A stretch of DNA of 64,000 nucleotides from Euglena gracilis (GCA_039621445.1 CP154955.1:36435123-36499122); one strand, 5' to 3'; positions 11,783 through 24,106 are shown, counted from the stretch's first letter. The notes: a model not told the origin generated them from the sequence alone. Numbers and translations: made by a program.

Positions 11783-11944
11783 CGGACACAAGCGCGAGGG
11801 GCAGTCGAAGCACTCGACTTGAGCGTCCCGCAAACCACAGAAATGGCACGGCAAACCAAAGATCATGGTTCTGGTGTGGCGGTTGTGATGCGCATCGTCG
11901 CAGATACGGCACATGCGAGCACCGTCACAGCCAGGGCAAACGAT
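11783..11944 (-). CDS. Exon 11, second copy (block 1 copy 1)
   Basis: Same 162-base exon, with the same ACATTTGCAG acceptor and CCG|GTGTGC donor as 21414-21575. If the block duplication is an assembly effect this is simply the other allele; if it is real, the gene has repeated 3' exons. Confidence 0.55.
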
Positions 11945-12848
11945 CTGCAAATGTGAGATGGAGACAGATCAAAAAGCCACAACCATTCATCTCTTTAATA
12001 AGGACCTGGGGGGTGAGGGGATAAAAGCTAGAAATTTGGGCTGGACCACAGCTGGACCTGGACGGGCTGGTTCAAAATTGGTCAATTGCTTAAAATATCC
12101 CCGCAAAACACAATTTTTGAAAAAACGAGCATCTGACAACCCCAAGGAACGCCCAAAGCACCCCCAAAACACCATTTTTGGCCATTTTGAAGACTTTTTC
12201 AAAAAGTTTGTGCCGAAAATGTTTGGGCTAGACCCTGCAAAAAAGGGGCTGGCTGGCAGGGCTGGCACAGACGTTTTTTTTGACCCTGGAGGACTTAGAA
12301 TTTTTTTTAAAATTTGGTCAGTTTGCAAAGTAGGTGTAAATTTTGGGCCATTATTGACATTTTTTCCAACAAAAAGTGCAAACACATGGTTTTTTTTGTA
12401 ATTTTGGGAACATGCTGATTCTGGAAATATGGAATTACTTGGGTGAACAAATCAAAAATGGCAGAAAAATTAACGAAAACTTTGGTATCAGATAAAATCT
12501 AGTCCAGGATGCGAAAATTTTCAAAGTCGAAATTATTTCCCAGCAGAAGCTAAGGGAAAAAATTGAAAAAAGGCGCAGAAATTGCCAAATTTTGCCCAAA
12601 TGCAATATTTGGCAAATTTTTGGCAAATTTGAAACAAAAAAAAACACAAAAAAGCATCCTTGGGTTTCCTTGTGAGACATTGCAGGAATGGCCAGCACTC
12701 ATTTCGCCTTCTATCTCAGGTTCATGCGGAAAAATTGCGGAAAGGGGAAAAATGCGGAAAAATTGCGTAAATTGCAAAATAAAATTGTGGGAAATTGTGG
12801 AAAAATTGTAGATATCTACCCACCCAAAAGAAAATTTCCCCCAACTCC
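11945..12848. other. Intron left of block 1 end
   Basis: A hAT-like left half (TCTCTTTAATAAGGACC near 11990) with AAATTTGGGCTGGACC-type text, then AT-rich sequence with GCGGAAAAATTGCGG repeats. No exon seen; also 21576-22495. Confidence 0.5.
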
Positions 12849-12861
12849 NNNNNNNNNNNNN
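12849..12861. other. Assembly gap (13 N)
   Basis: Thirteen N bases lie exactly at the junction of the two copies of block 1. The join is therefore not sequenced DNA. Confidence 0.98.
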
Positions 12862-13145
12862 CCTGGGGCTTGCACAGGGCCGAAAATAAAAAAGCGAAAA
12901 ATGTTTTGAAAATTTTGGTGTTTGCCGGAATGCGGTGACTTTCTTCATTAAAATATTTTGATTCACTATTTTTTTGTGGGATTTTTGGTCAAAATACTGC
13001 AACATGATTTGACCCCTCCCCTCAAACATTGCCCACAAGGTTTCAGGATTCCCGTTGAGCCCTGCACATCCCATTGCGGGTGAAACCCCCATAAATTTCA
13101 TGAATGGCCGGTGGACAATCAAATGCAGAAACAGGGCACACACCT

Positions 13146-13466
13146 CTAATGCACAAGTGGCCTAGGCTGGAACAGCAGGGGTTGGGGACCCGCTGTCAGT
13201 GGCACCCCCTGCAGCACTGGGTATGCCGGCGGGGGCACGTACTGGTGCACTGGGGTCGGCGCGACGGGGTGGAGGCCGAGGGGGGCGGCGAGGTATGGTA
13301 CACTCTGCATGATGGGCAGCGGCAGAGGTGGGGCTGCGTAGACGCTGGGGACCAGCGAGGGCCGTGGAACGCTGACGACGCTGTCCTCTGCCTTGCCGCC
13401 TGGCAGCTGGGTCACCAGCAGGGCTGCATGGAGAAGGCGGCGGGGGGAGGCGGGCACAGGTTGAGA
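13146..13466 (-). CDS. B-box gene exon 15 (proline-rich C-terminus and stop)
   Basis: 106 codons plus TAG. The acceptor CACCCAG is in phase 0, as is the donor of exon 14. The reading is rich in P, V, L and A (for example APLGLHPVAPTPVHQYVPPP) and ends PRPLVH. It is probably a disordered tail; low-complexity tails of this kind often mediate protein contacts, but no specific motif is recognised. A second copy is at 3521-3841. Confidence 0.55.
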   Translation of the reverse strand, partial: SQPVPASPRRLLHAALLVTQLPGGKAEDSVVSVPRPSLVPSVYAAPPLPLPIMQSVPYLAAPLGLHPVAPTPVHQYVPPPAYPVLQGVPLTAGPQPLLFQPRPLVH

Positions 13467-14234
13467 CTGGGTGGACGAGGTAAGAACGCCTGTGCCGTGT
13501 TTTATTACGGTGTCCTACAACAGGGACGGAGGGCAATATGGCAAAAAGAAATTCCCCGTCCAGCACATCCAATGAAAAAAATCCAAAAGAAAATCGCTGA
13601 ATAAATGGCCACATTTTGGCGAAAACAATTCGACTTCAGGTGAACAAAAAATGATCTCTGGAATCCTTGGACCATCGCCCATCCATGGAAAATGGCCAAA
13701 AATGAGCTTTTTTTTTTGACTTCTTCATTTTTGAGCCCTGTTTGAGCTCTGGACCAAGCTTCTGATTACCAACAACGGGGAGGGCACCCCACTTAGTTGG
13801 GGGGTTAGTTTTGGACCTCGATGCCTGCCAACCAAACCTATTCTCCCACGAAAATGCCCACATTCGGGCCCCCGGCTCCTTTAGCGCCAGGGGATGTGCT
13901 AAACCCCCCTCCCCAAATAACCTGGCGGGGTGCCGAATTATTGGAATCAACTTTTTGGCCTTCCCCCCTGCCAGGCTATTTGGGCCCAATTTTTTAGCGT
14001 CATTTGGGGCTTTTGCATTAAACCCCTCCCCAAAACCCCCCCTCTGCGGAGGGGATTCCACAAAAAATGGGGCGCCAAATATTGCACCTGGCTGGGTGAG
14101 GAAGCAGGATGAGAGAATTCAAAAAAACCGCACACAACCAAGCTGAAGGCTGGTTTGGGTGTTTCACTCCGAACAAAATGCGGCTATGGTGTTGTTCTCT
14201 ATGCGCCCCTGGTCACTGGGGGACTCTCTCCCAC

Positions 14235-14381
14235 CTGTAGAGCGGGCCGTTGCGCTGCGACGTATGCCCTCTCGCGTGCGAGGTCGATGGCGTTGCGGGT
14301 GGCGGAATCCACATCCAGCTGTGGGGGTCGCTGGCTGGCCTGTGGGCTGAGGCGCGATCCGGGGAAAGTGTGGGGCAGGGT
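14235..14381 (-). CDS. B-box gene exon 14 (tail)
   Basis: 49 codons, phase 0 at both ends (acceptor CTGCCCCAG, donor CTACAG|GTGGGA). Contains SRLSPQASQRPPQLDVDSAT and RNAIDLARERAYVAAQRPAL. The other copy (4611-4754) is three bases shorter, losing exactly one Ala codon. That in-frame change contrasts with the frame-breaking homopolymer indels of the surrounding introns and supports real coding. Confidence 0.55.
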
Positions 14382-15129
14382 CTGGGGCAGGGCTTTTTTT
14401 ATATAAAAAGCACCCCTAAATCGAAGCCACCTCCCCACTAGGCTTCTGCTTAAGACCCCAAATGACCAACTTTTTTTTGTCTGACTCTGGACAACCAGCT
14501 TTGGGTGGTCCCATGGGGGGCCCCCCAAGGGGGTCTGCAAGCCCAACCGGGAAAAAAATTTCCTTTGGCACTGTGCGCCGAGGTGGAAATGAGGTGTTCA
14601 ATGTCTTTTTGGCTAATTTTATTCCAAAAAAATCCCAAAAAATGGCTTTTGTCAATGTCAAAAAAAAATGTCAAAAAAGGGCATTTTTGGGGGGTCCAAA
14701 GATCTTTTGTTGCCGCAGTGCCAGTCACCAGAAAAGTTTTCCACTAGCTAGCCGTCCGGACCCCCCCCCCCCACCTCACCCTCCGGGGGTCAGAACCCCC
14801 CCACCACGTACCTCAATACCCAAAGGGCTTTGGGGGACACCCCCCATCTAAACCCTGTACACCCATCTGGGATCGAACCCTGGCCGGAGGCTCAGGTCAA
14901 AAAAATAGCATTCACAAAACTGCCAACTCGATTGTTGGTGGTTTGCAGCCACAAATCCATCCAAAGCACTCAATCTTTCTTCATCTTGGGGAGAGTGAAA
15001 ATTGTGCAACGGGGGAGGGTATCAGTGGTGCATAAAGAAACGTGACCAGAATATGTTCCCTTCATCCCTCGGAACATCGATTTTTGAAACCTCCAGAGCT
15101 CAACGTTGGAAAAAAAACCCTGGCCTGGG

Positions 15130-15318
15130 GGACACCATTCGCCGGGCGGCTCTGCAGTGCATCGTGCGCTGCCTGTGTGTGAGGCGCCGATCCAGGGAAA
15201 TCGTGCAGCGGGTCGGCAGCTGCTGGGTATTGCTGACCGGGGGGTGGCGGGTAGTACTCAATGGCATATTGACGGGCGGACGCGGCGGTTTCGAGGGCAT
15301 ACCAATTGCTTCTTGAAA
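15130..15318 (-). CDS. B-box gene exon 13 (tail; boundaries approximate)
   Basis: The minus-strand reading SNWYALETAASARQYAIEYY then PPPPGQQYPAAADPL, rich in A, P, Q and Y, looks coding and lies in order between exons 12 and 14. It resembles the following exon in style (ARQYAIEYY versus ARERAYVAQ). A run of eight T ending CAAG lies before it. I could not find acceptor and donor sites that match phase on both sides. Confidence 0.4.
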
Positions 15319-15982
15319 AAAAATGTTCTCCTGGCTGGCCGATGCCCTCTGGCTTTTGAAAAATGATTGACTGGCTTTCGAAAATGGAAACGACCCCCGC
15401 CCCCTCTTGGGGCAAGCAGTGGTATGATTGCAACCCCTGCGTGGGCTTGACTTTTTCGTCATTTGATTATTGATTTGATCATTTTTGATTTTGGCCAAGG
15501 GGGGATGAAGGGGACCCCCAACCTTAACATTAATATGGCCAGTATATCAATTTTCGGCCCAAAAGCTTTGCGCCGAAAATTGGTCGCTCTAGCCATAAAA
15601 TTTTGCCGGCTGAAAATGGGCCACAAAAGCATTTTTTAGCAAAATTTTTGCAAAATGCTAAAAAAAATCAGGCACAGAAAGAAAAATGTTACTAGAAGGT
15701 GGAAATGCCCTTTTGGGGGGAGCACCCGGACAGATCACTCCTTGGCAGGCGAGGTGAACCCTCATATGGTCGGGGGGGGGGGGCACCTAAACCTGGGACA
15801 CTCCTTAGATCGCCCTGGGTAACCCAACAACATAAATACCACAAACTTCAGCGAAAGGCTGCATGAAATGTAATCAAACACCAATTATTTGAACGTTGTC
15901 ATGTGAAATGGAGACCGCGAGATGACAGCTCGGAAGGCCCATTCAACCAATCCCAATCCTCCTCCATTGGAAGCAATTGCAC

Positions 15983-16124
15983 TGCCAGGGATGTGGGGGT
16001 ACGGCTCCACCGGGGGTGGCTTGGGGCCTTCGATGCGCAGGGTGCGGACGGCCAGTGGGTTCTCCAGGAATTGGCGGCGGTGCTCCACCCGGCGGCCGCT
16101 GCGGTGCTTCAGCTCGTCGCACGC
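15983..16124 (-). CDS. B-box gene exon 12 (end of third repeat)
   Basis: A C-rich tract ending CCGCAG precedes ACDELKHRSGRRVEHRRQFL, which completes the third CxxC-D-x-H repeat begun in exon 11. It continues ENPLAVRTLRIEGPKPPPVE. The likely donor GGCA|GTGCAA gives phase 1. A further GT site downstream is possible, so the left end is provisional. Confidence 0.55.
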
Positions 16125-16593
16125 CTGCGGGGGGGGGGGTGGAGATAAGCAACGGGCCAGCTTCTTTTCACCCCTGGGGGTGCCTTGTGCCATGTGCTGC
16201 CCATAGCAGGCACCCCCCCAAGGTCGGTTTGGGTCCCAATGCCCACCAACCAAGCCAAGGTCCCTTGAAAATGGCCATTTCTGTGCCCCTGGCATCTTGG
16301 CACTGGAAACCCCGACCCCTACGCGAGAGAAAAACAAAGTCGGGGTTTTCAAGGGATGAAACAGAAACTGGCACCACTGTTGAATTTGCAGCGGCATGAG
16401 TGTGCCAGGCCTTTTTTCCAGGAAATTCGCACCCACAGGGGGTGGGTGTATCCCATGGGCAGACAGGGAGGTAGAGCAGTTTTGACATTTTTGAGCATTT
16501 TTGGGGGGTTTCCTAACAACTTGGGGGGATCGAACCAAAAATGCTGTCTGACAACCTCTGGGCAGGGTTGAAACTGCTGGGCGGTGCTGGGGG

Positions 16594-16858
16594 CAGGCTT
16601 CTTTTTAAGACCCCCCGGGGGGGGAGGGGGGATCCCCCCCACCCACCCAGGGTGGCGCGGGACCCCCCCAGGGGGGGGGGGGGCGGGGACCCCCCCCAAA
16701 ATCGAGCTCGTTAAAGGCAATTTCCAAAAATTTCGGCGCTTCGCGCCGAAAAGGCATACCCAGCGCCTCTGGCGCGGGACCCCCCCCCCCCGGGGGGTCC
16801 GGCCCAGACCCACCCACCCCCCCAGGGGGGGGGGTCTGCTGACTTAAAAAGAAGCCTG
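16594..16858. mobile_element. hAT-like element 4, second copy in block 1
   Basis: Same element and ends as 6965-7228, with homopolymer differences inside. Confidence 0.8.
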
Positions 16859-18044
16859 GCTGGGGGATGCTGGATTATTGGAGACCAGAGAGGTGGGGTT
16901 CTGAATAGATATGTAAATGATTAATGAGCAATCCTTTCGTACAAATATCTCATGTTGCACCCAATTTGGCTATTTTGGATTAATTTTTGCCAAATTGGGC
17001 ATTTTGTGATAATATGGGTAATTATTGGGCTTGTTTAGGTCAGCTCTTTTCCCTACGATATATCTTATATTTCGCTTTGGAAGTTTGGAAAGATGGGGAA
17101 CCGGTTCCCGCAAATGGTCCAATACATATGGAAGAGTGGATTACGGATGAGTCTTATGAAGTGGTCGGATGTCTGAAATTGGCCGACCAAAGTGACCTCA
17201 ATGTGGCCAGAAGCAATCAAAAGTGGTTAAAAAGGAACAAGAAGCAATCAAGAGGACATTTTGCAGTGGCCACTGGTGAAATTGGACAAAAATTGCCAAG
17301 AGTTGCCAAGAGTGGCAAAAAAGGTCAAGTAAACAAAAAGACAAAAGTGGATGGAGTGGATGCATGTATTGGAGGTACACCACCAAGGGTTTCAAAGTCA
17401 ATGCCGGGCGATACTGAGCAGTGTTGGCCGATGCTGGGCCAAGGGAGGTCTTGCTTGGACCTGGTCTTATATTGGGGGGGGGGATCGCTCAACATTGCCC
17501 AGCATCATGAGAGGTGCTTGCCTGGGTCTGTATCTGGGTCCGTTGCTGAAAATCCCAATTGGGATCTTATTTTGGGCGTGTCCACTTTTGGATTATGCTC
17601 AAAAAAAAAATCGGCCGAAAAGATCTTTCACGCGGGAGGGCCCAAAGGCAGGTACAAAAAAAAAGGCGATTTTTGGTGATGAGCAAAATTGTCTAAAAAG
17701 TGCCAATGCCAGCACTTTCAAAAAAGGCAAAATTCAAAAAAGTGTCCGAAATATCACCATTTTTGAGACCATTTTCACGATTTTAGGGGGGTCCATTTTT
17801 TGGATTTTCCCCAAATTGAGAAATTGTAGGGGTCTCATTTTGGGGGGTCGCCTTTTTGATATTTGCTGAAAATTGGCAAGCGGACTCTGGGGGGTGGGGG
17901 TTTTTTTTTTGGGGGGGGGGGGGTGCAATGGAGTTGGCGGGGAGGGGTCCGTCCCCACCTCACCATGAACAAAAGCAAATCCAGTGCGAAGCGCCAGAGA
18001 AAGTTTGGGCTGGAAAAAAAAGCAAACAAAAAAGGCATTTTTGG

Positions 18045-18976
18045 CAACTCCTGCGAGCCAGTTCCCGTTCTTTCAGACCCATCCCATCAATTCAGAATTC
18101 AGACGTGTGGCGGCGGATGCCGCGTCCGCGGTTTTCAGGGTTGGCCAAGGATTTTGCCAAACTTGAGGGGGAATGGGAGCGGGTTGTTGCCGAGACTTCT
18201 CCCCTTCCCCCATCAGATTTCGTGTTGCTACAGGAGTTCAAAAGTTGCCTCGACGAGGCAACCCACGCAAAGTTGAGATTGCGCCATACATCTCTTTAAG
18301 GACCCCAGGGGGGTTGCTGGGCTAGGGCTAGAAAATTTGGGCTGGCTAGAAATTTGGGCTGGCTAGCCCGCCCCCCCCCCCCCCGGGGGGGGCTGGGCCC
18401 CGGCTGGACCCGAACCGGGGCGAGCTGGACTGAATTCGGAAAAATGCCCAAAAATGACCTGCAGAACACAGTTTTGAAAAAATGATGCATCTGAAACCCC
18501 CCCCAAAATGGCCCAAACGCCCCCCAAACCCCATTTTTGGCCACTTTTGAACACAGTTTTTCAAAATTTTTCGGCGCTTTGCGCCGAAAATTTTTGGGCT
18601 GGACCCCCCAAAAAGGGGCTGGCTAGCTGGGCTAGCAGCACCCCCCCGGGGGGGGGGGGGTGCTGCTGCGGCTGGGCTGGGCCCAAATCGGGGCTGGCTG
18701 CAGCCGCCCCCCCCCCGGGGGGATTCGCAAAACCTTAGAGAGATGTATGGATTGCGCATGCAGCAGGATGAGGGTCTCACGTTGGCGGGTTTCCGCCAAG
18801 AACTCCGAAGGGAATTTGGGATTGATTCGTTGAAGCAGCACAGGCAGAGTTGGGAGAGCGTGAGGTTGGTCAGGGCAGGACCCAAGGGGGGGGGCGACCT
18901 TGCAAGACTGGCGCAGATACGAGGCGTCACACCCACCTGTGCCGTACGCCCTGGGTCATCATGCTGGCTGCATTGA
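18045..18976 (+). pseudogene. Plus-strand ORF relic, second copy
   Basis: Same broken ORF, with the same insertion, in block 1 copy 2. Confidence 0.4.
18285..18749. mobile_element. hAT-like element 5, second copy in block 1
   Basis: Same insertion with the same GATTGCGC flanks (18277-18284, 18750-18757), so it predates the separation of the two block copies. Confidence 0.8.
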
Positions 18977-21413
18977 TTTGCATAGGATCCCACAAAACTG
19001 GAATTTTCTGTGTAATTCCTGGGGGGTGCACCACTGGGCCAACCACAGAATCCTCGACCCCCAGCACCTGGAAGAATGAGTTTGGGTCGAGCGATCTCAC
19101 TCTCTCCGTCCGAATCACAGAGGGCATCAACCTCCTACCCCCTCGCGGAAACTCCTGGCCCACTGGGACAGAATTTACGGTCGGTAGATCCCTACGCGGA
19201 ATCCCTACAGACGCTGTCTGCCCCAAAACAACGCCCCTTTCCTGTCAGAATTGCTGGGCCATTTCATCCACATGGCCCTGAGTTCGAAGGTCCACAGCTT
19301 GGTGAGCCGCCTCCCCAGGGTCCGCCTCCCCAACCCCCAGGGGAGTCGATTCCCTCACTGCCCCCCTGGGGAGATCGACTCAGCAATCCTCCTTCCTAAC
19401 CAATCCTTATTGGACTTGGCTGGGCAAACCAGGGTGTGGCGTAGAGCTGAGCTCTTTGGGGGACCACCCCGGCCCGGCCTGGCCCAGCCGGCGGCCCGGC
19501 GGCCCGGCGGCCCAGCTGCGTGGCCCGGCCGGCAACCCGGCCCGGCCCGGCCCAGCCGGCGGCCCGGCGGCCCAGCTGCGTGGCCCGGCCGGCAACCCGG
19601 CCCGGCCCAGCCGTCTGCCCAGCCCGGGCCGGGGCCGGGGGTTGAACAACACTCATTTTTGGCTCAAAAATACTTTTTCCAGGTCCGGGAGGCAAAAAAA
19701 ACATCGTTTCGGGAAATTTTTTTCCGATTTTTTTCGACTTTTTTTGACCTGAAAATGACCCAAAGTCCAAAGGATTTGGGCTCAAAGCGGGGCGCTGGCG
19801 GGTCGAAAAACGCTCATTTTCGGCTCAAAAATGCTTTTTTTCGGGTCCGGGAGGTCAAAAAAAAACATGGTTTTGGGCAAAAAAATTTTCGAATTTTTTC
19901 GACTTTTTGACCCAAAAAAAATGGCTAAGTCCACCCGCCAGGCGGCGGGCCCCAGCCAGGGGGGGCATGGCGGGGGAGGTCCGGGTCGGAAATTTTTTTT
20001 GCCCAAAAACACTTTTTTGATGTTCTAAAATGAAAAAAAGTGTTTTTGAGCAAATTTTTTTTTCAAAATTTGGGTCCCGACCTGCCTCCCGACCCGCCCT
20101 CACCCAGCCGCCCTGAGACGCCCATGTCCCCAGCAGGAGTCCCCGAATACCCAAAACTGGCCCAAAATCGCACAACCAGACCTCGGGAACCTCAAAAAAC
20201 GGTCAACCCCCCCCCCTAAACCTCATGATTGACCCCCTGGTTTGGGTCCCAACTCCTCGTCTAGCCCGAGATACGGCCAATTAACGGTTTCGGGCCCCGA
20301 AAAGGCCCGAAATGACCAAAACTGGCAAAACTGGCCCAAAGCCCCAAAACTGCCATATCTCGGGCTAGGCGAGGAGTTGGCCCAAACCGTCCGATCGATC
20401 GGACGTCCCAAAGTTGTGGAATGACGTCCTCTTTACCTTTCGCAACTCCACAGCATTTTCGAGATATTTTGAATTTTTCGATTTTTTGACCCCAAAATGA
20501 CCCTGCAATTTCCCCGGAAAAAAAACGGTAGACAACCTATAAGCTATTCACTTTGGGGGCCAGGAAATCCAATCGCATCGATAATCCTCGGGTGGCTGGA
20601 CCTACCCAGGGGGCGGGGGGGGGGGGGTCGGACCCCCCCGTCGCCGGGGTGGTAAGCTTCGCTCTTACTCTAAAGAGATAAGAGCTCAGCGACCCCCCCT
20701 TAGGCCCCAAGTGGGGGCTCCCCCTTTTTGGAAACCAGCCGAAAAACTGTATATGCAAACTTCACTTCCCTGGCTCACAGCACCAGGGAAGAAACTTTTT
20801 TGAGTGCTGGGGAGTCCTGGCCCACCTTCTGTCCCCAAATGCTCACTTCGCATTGGCAGCCCTGGGTTTGGGGGTAAAGAGAAAAGCAGGGGGGTCAGCT
20901 ATGGAGGAAACTCACTGCATCGGAATTTTCAACAAATTTTGAGGTTCTGCCCCATTAAAAAAAAAAATGCATTTTCCGATTGGACCCTCTTTTTTGGGCA
21001 CCTTGTGCGCCATGGCCCGATCTACCCCAACTGCACTTCAGTGGAACAGGGGTGCGCAACCCTGCTGGAAGAGCTGGCAGGGAAAAAGAGGTGGCAGGGT
21101 GTGAGAAGCTTTGCAGCCTGCCCTGTGGCTCTAGCGTTTTGGAGGGAAAGAGGCGGCCCTTGCACTGTGTGGGTGCACTGGGTGGGTGGCAGACTCCCCT
21201 CCCTTTCTCCCTGCTGGGGACTGAATGTGCTGCGAGTGTGGGGCGGGGGCTGGCTGGACCCTTCCCCGGGGGTGGGGTCCCCCTTCGGCTGTTGAAATCC
21301 CTCGCTCTCGTGCAGTCAAAGCGGAGAATGGTTAGCAGACAAAATTCTGCGTTTTCTCTGGGGGGAAAATCGAACAAACGTAAAAAAGCACACTGGCACT
21401 GGCACTGGCACAC

Positions 21414-21575
21414 CGGACACAAGCGCGAGGGGCAGTCGAAGCACTCGACTTGAGCGTCCCGCAAACCACAGAAATGGCACGGCAAACCAAAGATCATGGT
21501 TCTGGTGTGGCGGTTGTGATGCGCATCGTCGCAGATACGGCACATGCGAGCACCGTCACAGCCAGGGCAAACGAT
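21414..21575 (-). CDS. B-box gene exon 11 (second zinc-binding repeat)
   Basis: 54 codons, phase 0 to phase 0. The acceptor is ACATTTGCAG and the donor TGTCCG|GTGTGC. It encodes VCPGCDGARMCRICDDAHHN, then CHFCGLRDAQVECFDCPSRL ending CP, a cysteine/histidine repeat closely parallel to the one in exon 10. The next repeat is completed across the intron by exon 12, whose first codons supply AC-DELKH. This is the copy in block 1, copy 2. Confidence 0.65.
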
Positions 21576-22707
21576 CTGCAAATGTGAGATGGAGACAGAT
21601 CAAAAAGCCACAACCATTCATCTCTTTAATAAGGACCTGGGGGGTGAGGGGATAAAAGCTAGAAATTTGGGCTGGACCACAGCTGGACCTGGACGGGCTG
21701 GTTCAAAATTGGTCAATTGCTTAAAATATCCCCGCAAAACACAATTTTTGAAAAAACGAGCATCTGACAACCCCAAGGAACGCCCAAAGCACCCCCAAAA
21801 CACCATTTTTGGCCATTTTGAAGACTTTTTCAAAAAGTTTGTGCCGAAAATGTTTGGGCTAGACCCTGCAAAAAAGGGGCTGGCTGGCAGGGCTGGCACA
21901 GACGTTTTTTTTGACCCTGGAGGACTTAGAATTTTTTTTAAAATTTGGTCAGTTTGCAAAGTAGGTGTAAATTTTGGGCCATTATTGACATTTTTTCCAA
22001 CAAAAAGTGCAAACACATGGTTTTTTTTGTAATTTTGGGAACATGCTGATTCTGGAAATATGGAATTACTTGGGTGAACAAATCAAAAATGGCAGAAAAA
22101 TTAACGAAAACTTTGGTATCAGATAAAATCTAGTCCAGGATGCGAAAATTTTCAAAGTCGAAATTATTTCCCAGCAGAAGCTAAGGGAAAAAATTGAAAA
22201 AAGGCGCAGAAATTGCCAAATTTTGCCCAAATGCAATATTTGGCAAATTTTTGGCAAATTAAAAAAAAAAAAAAACACAAAAAAGCATCTGGGTTCCCTT
22301 GTGAGACGTTGCAGGAATGGCCAGCACTCATTTCGCCTTCTATCTCAGGTTCATGCGGAAAAATTGCGGAAAGGGGAAAAATTGCGGAAAGGGGAAAAAT
22401 GCGGAAAAATTGCGTAAATTGCAAAATAAAATTGTGGGAAATTGTGGAAAAATTGTAGATATCTACCCACCCAAAAGAAAATTTCCCCCAACTCCCAAAT
22501 GACTTTGGTCCGAAAAATATCCTCGTGTTTTTGCACACAGCAATATATTAATTCTTTTCCCAACTCAAGAGGATGCCATATTAATATAAATACATCTGAA
22601 ATCGCACATCTGGTTCTAAAAACACACCTTCGGTCGAAAAGCTTTCCCAAAATAATATTCAACAGATAACAACATTTTTCCTTTCGGGGAATATACTTTG
22701 GCAGCAA

Positions 22708-22975
22708 GACTCTACTTGGCGCCCCCCCGGGGGGCAAATAGAATCTCCAGGGGGGTCAAAATTTTTTTTGCATTGTTGATGGAATAGGGTTAGGGTTACG
22801 AGTTAGGCCTAACTTTAGGCCTAACTTATAGATTAGTGTTAGGTGTACAAGTAAGGGTTAGGGTTAGGCCGAATGCGCAACCCTAACCCTACTCCATCAA
22901 TACCGCAAAAATTTTTTGACCTCCCTGGAGATTCTACTTGGTCCCCCGGGGGGGGGGGGGGGGCAAAAATAATCT
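22708..22975. repeat. Foldback element with TTAGGG-like centre
   Basis: Arms of about 70 bases (AGAATCTCCAGGG...GATGGAATAGGGTTAGGG and its inverse), each bounded by a small C/G palindrome. The loop has GGGTTAGGGTTA and TTAGGCCTAA repeats. Confidence 0.7.
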
Positions 22976-23285
22976 GGCTGCCATACTTTAACCCAAATGA
23001 CATTCTTGGCGGGATATTTTGTGGGGGTACTGCAAAACCAGGAAAATTATGCGAAACACATTCACTGGAAAATTCATTGGCGATAAATCCGATTTGCACA
23101 GGCTTCTTTTTAAGACCTCGGGGGGGGGGGGGTCCCCCCACCCAGCCCGACGCAAGACTCCCCTGAAATATTTGCAGAACCGCTTCATTGACATGTGATT
23201 TTGACATTTTTCTCCTGCTGATTTGCTCGCATTTGCGCGGAACCTTAGAAAACGGTTGATGACAAGCGCCGAAATGCATTATTAC

Positions 23286-23524
23286 CTCTGCTTCTCGGGT
23301 GCCACAGCATTCGCACGGCATCGCGATGGGCATTCGGTCATGGTCCTTGTACTCGTAGCGATGCTGGTTGGCATCGCACCAGATGCAGTAGAGGTCCCCG
23401 TGGCATGGTGGGTGGAGGCACCGGAACTGCGCGGGCTGCTCCTGGCACATGTCCATCCCAGGCGCTGCCTCATTCCCAAGACCCTCAATGCACTTCCACC
23501 CTCCCACCTCATTGTCCCATTTGG
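23286..23524 (-). CDS. B-box gene exon 10 (first zinc-binding repeat)
   Basis: The reading WDNEVGGWKCIEGLGNEA leads into MCQEQPAQFRCLHPPC, LYCIWCDANQHRYEYKDHDR and CECCGTREAE. The pattern of paired cysteines followed by CDxxxH and a further His is B-box-like, predicted to bind zinc. The donor GCAGAG|GTAATA is excellent and in phase 0. The right boundary (acceptor CCAACAG) is inferred; other AG sites lie close by. Confidence 0.55.
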
Positions 23525-23940
23525 CTGTTGGAGTCGGGGTCGAAAAACGCTCATTTTCGGCTGAAAAACAGGTTTCCGCGGGAGGCCAAAAAAAAAATTC
23601 TTTTTTTCCGTTGTTTTTTTTTTAACTTTTTTGACCCGTTTTTGACCAAAAACGGGTCAAAAACCGTTTGGTTTCGGGTTTCGGGTTTCGGGCCAAAAAC
23701 GGGGCGCCAAGGGGGGGTCGAAAAACAGATTTGGACCCCCGCAAAATTGTCCCCAGCCAGTTGGTGCGAACGTGGACTCATTCTCAAGCATTTGGCTGGG
23801 GGCCAATGAGTTGTTGAAATCAACATTGCCCCCCCCCCCCAACGGGAAATGGGTGGTGTGGGGAAAGATTGATTTGGAATTTCTGCAAAGTACTGAATAC
23901 TGCACCTCATGTGCACCATTCCAGGAAGGCCTGTACACAC

Positions 23941-24026
23941 AAAGGTCCATCATATACGACCTCCTCTAGTGGGAAGCCGTCGGGACCCAAAAGACGGCCC
24001 TCAGCATCATACAGCTCAGCACCTTC
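23941..24026 (-). CDS. Kinesin/B-box gene exon 9 (acidic linker, left end uncertain)
   Basis: After acceptor CATCAG the reading is EGAELYDAEGRLLGPDGFPL, then EEVVYDGP. It looks coding and fits phase 0 from exon 8. The donor could be GTGTGT at 23939-23940 or GTCGTA at 23959-23960; neither gives a clean phase match to the most attractive acceptor of exon 10, so a small exon may be missing between them. Confidence 0.45.
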
Positions 24027-24106
24027 CTGATGGAGTGAGGAGATGAATGAGGGAGCATGGTCATGGATACGGGGGGGGGGGGGGATGCGCGAGTCCAGCC
24101 TCGAAA

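Larger units (their letters stand above)
3236..12848. repeat. Duplicated block 1, copy 1 (about 9.6 kb)
   Basis: Nearly identical to 12862-22495. Differences are mainly homopolymer-length changes plus a few small indels, including one in-frame codon in exon 14 and an extra GCGGAAAGGGGAAAAATT-like unit near 22380 in copy 2. Left unique sequence adjoins copy 1 only and right unique sequence adjoins copy 2 only. Confidence 0.9.
12862..22495. repeat. Duplicated block 1, copy 2
   Basis: Second copy of 3236-12848. It starts with the last four bases of a small transposon seen whole at 2978-3239, just after the N gap. Probably the second allele. Confidence 0.9.

Noticed and set aside
18927-19226. 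Minus-strand reading near SFFQVLGVEDSVVGPVV as an exon between exons 11 and 12
   Set aside because: Exon 11 ends CP and exon 12 starts ACDELKH, rebuilding the zinc repeat in phase; an exon between would break it. It may be part of an old element.
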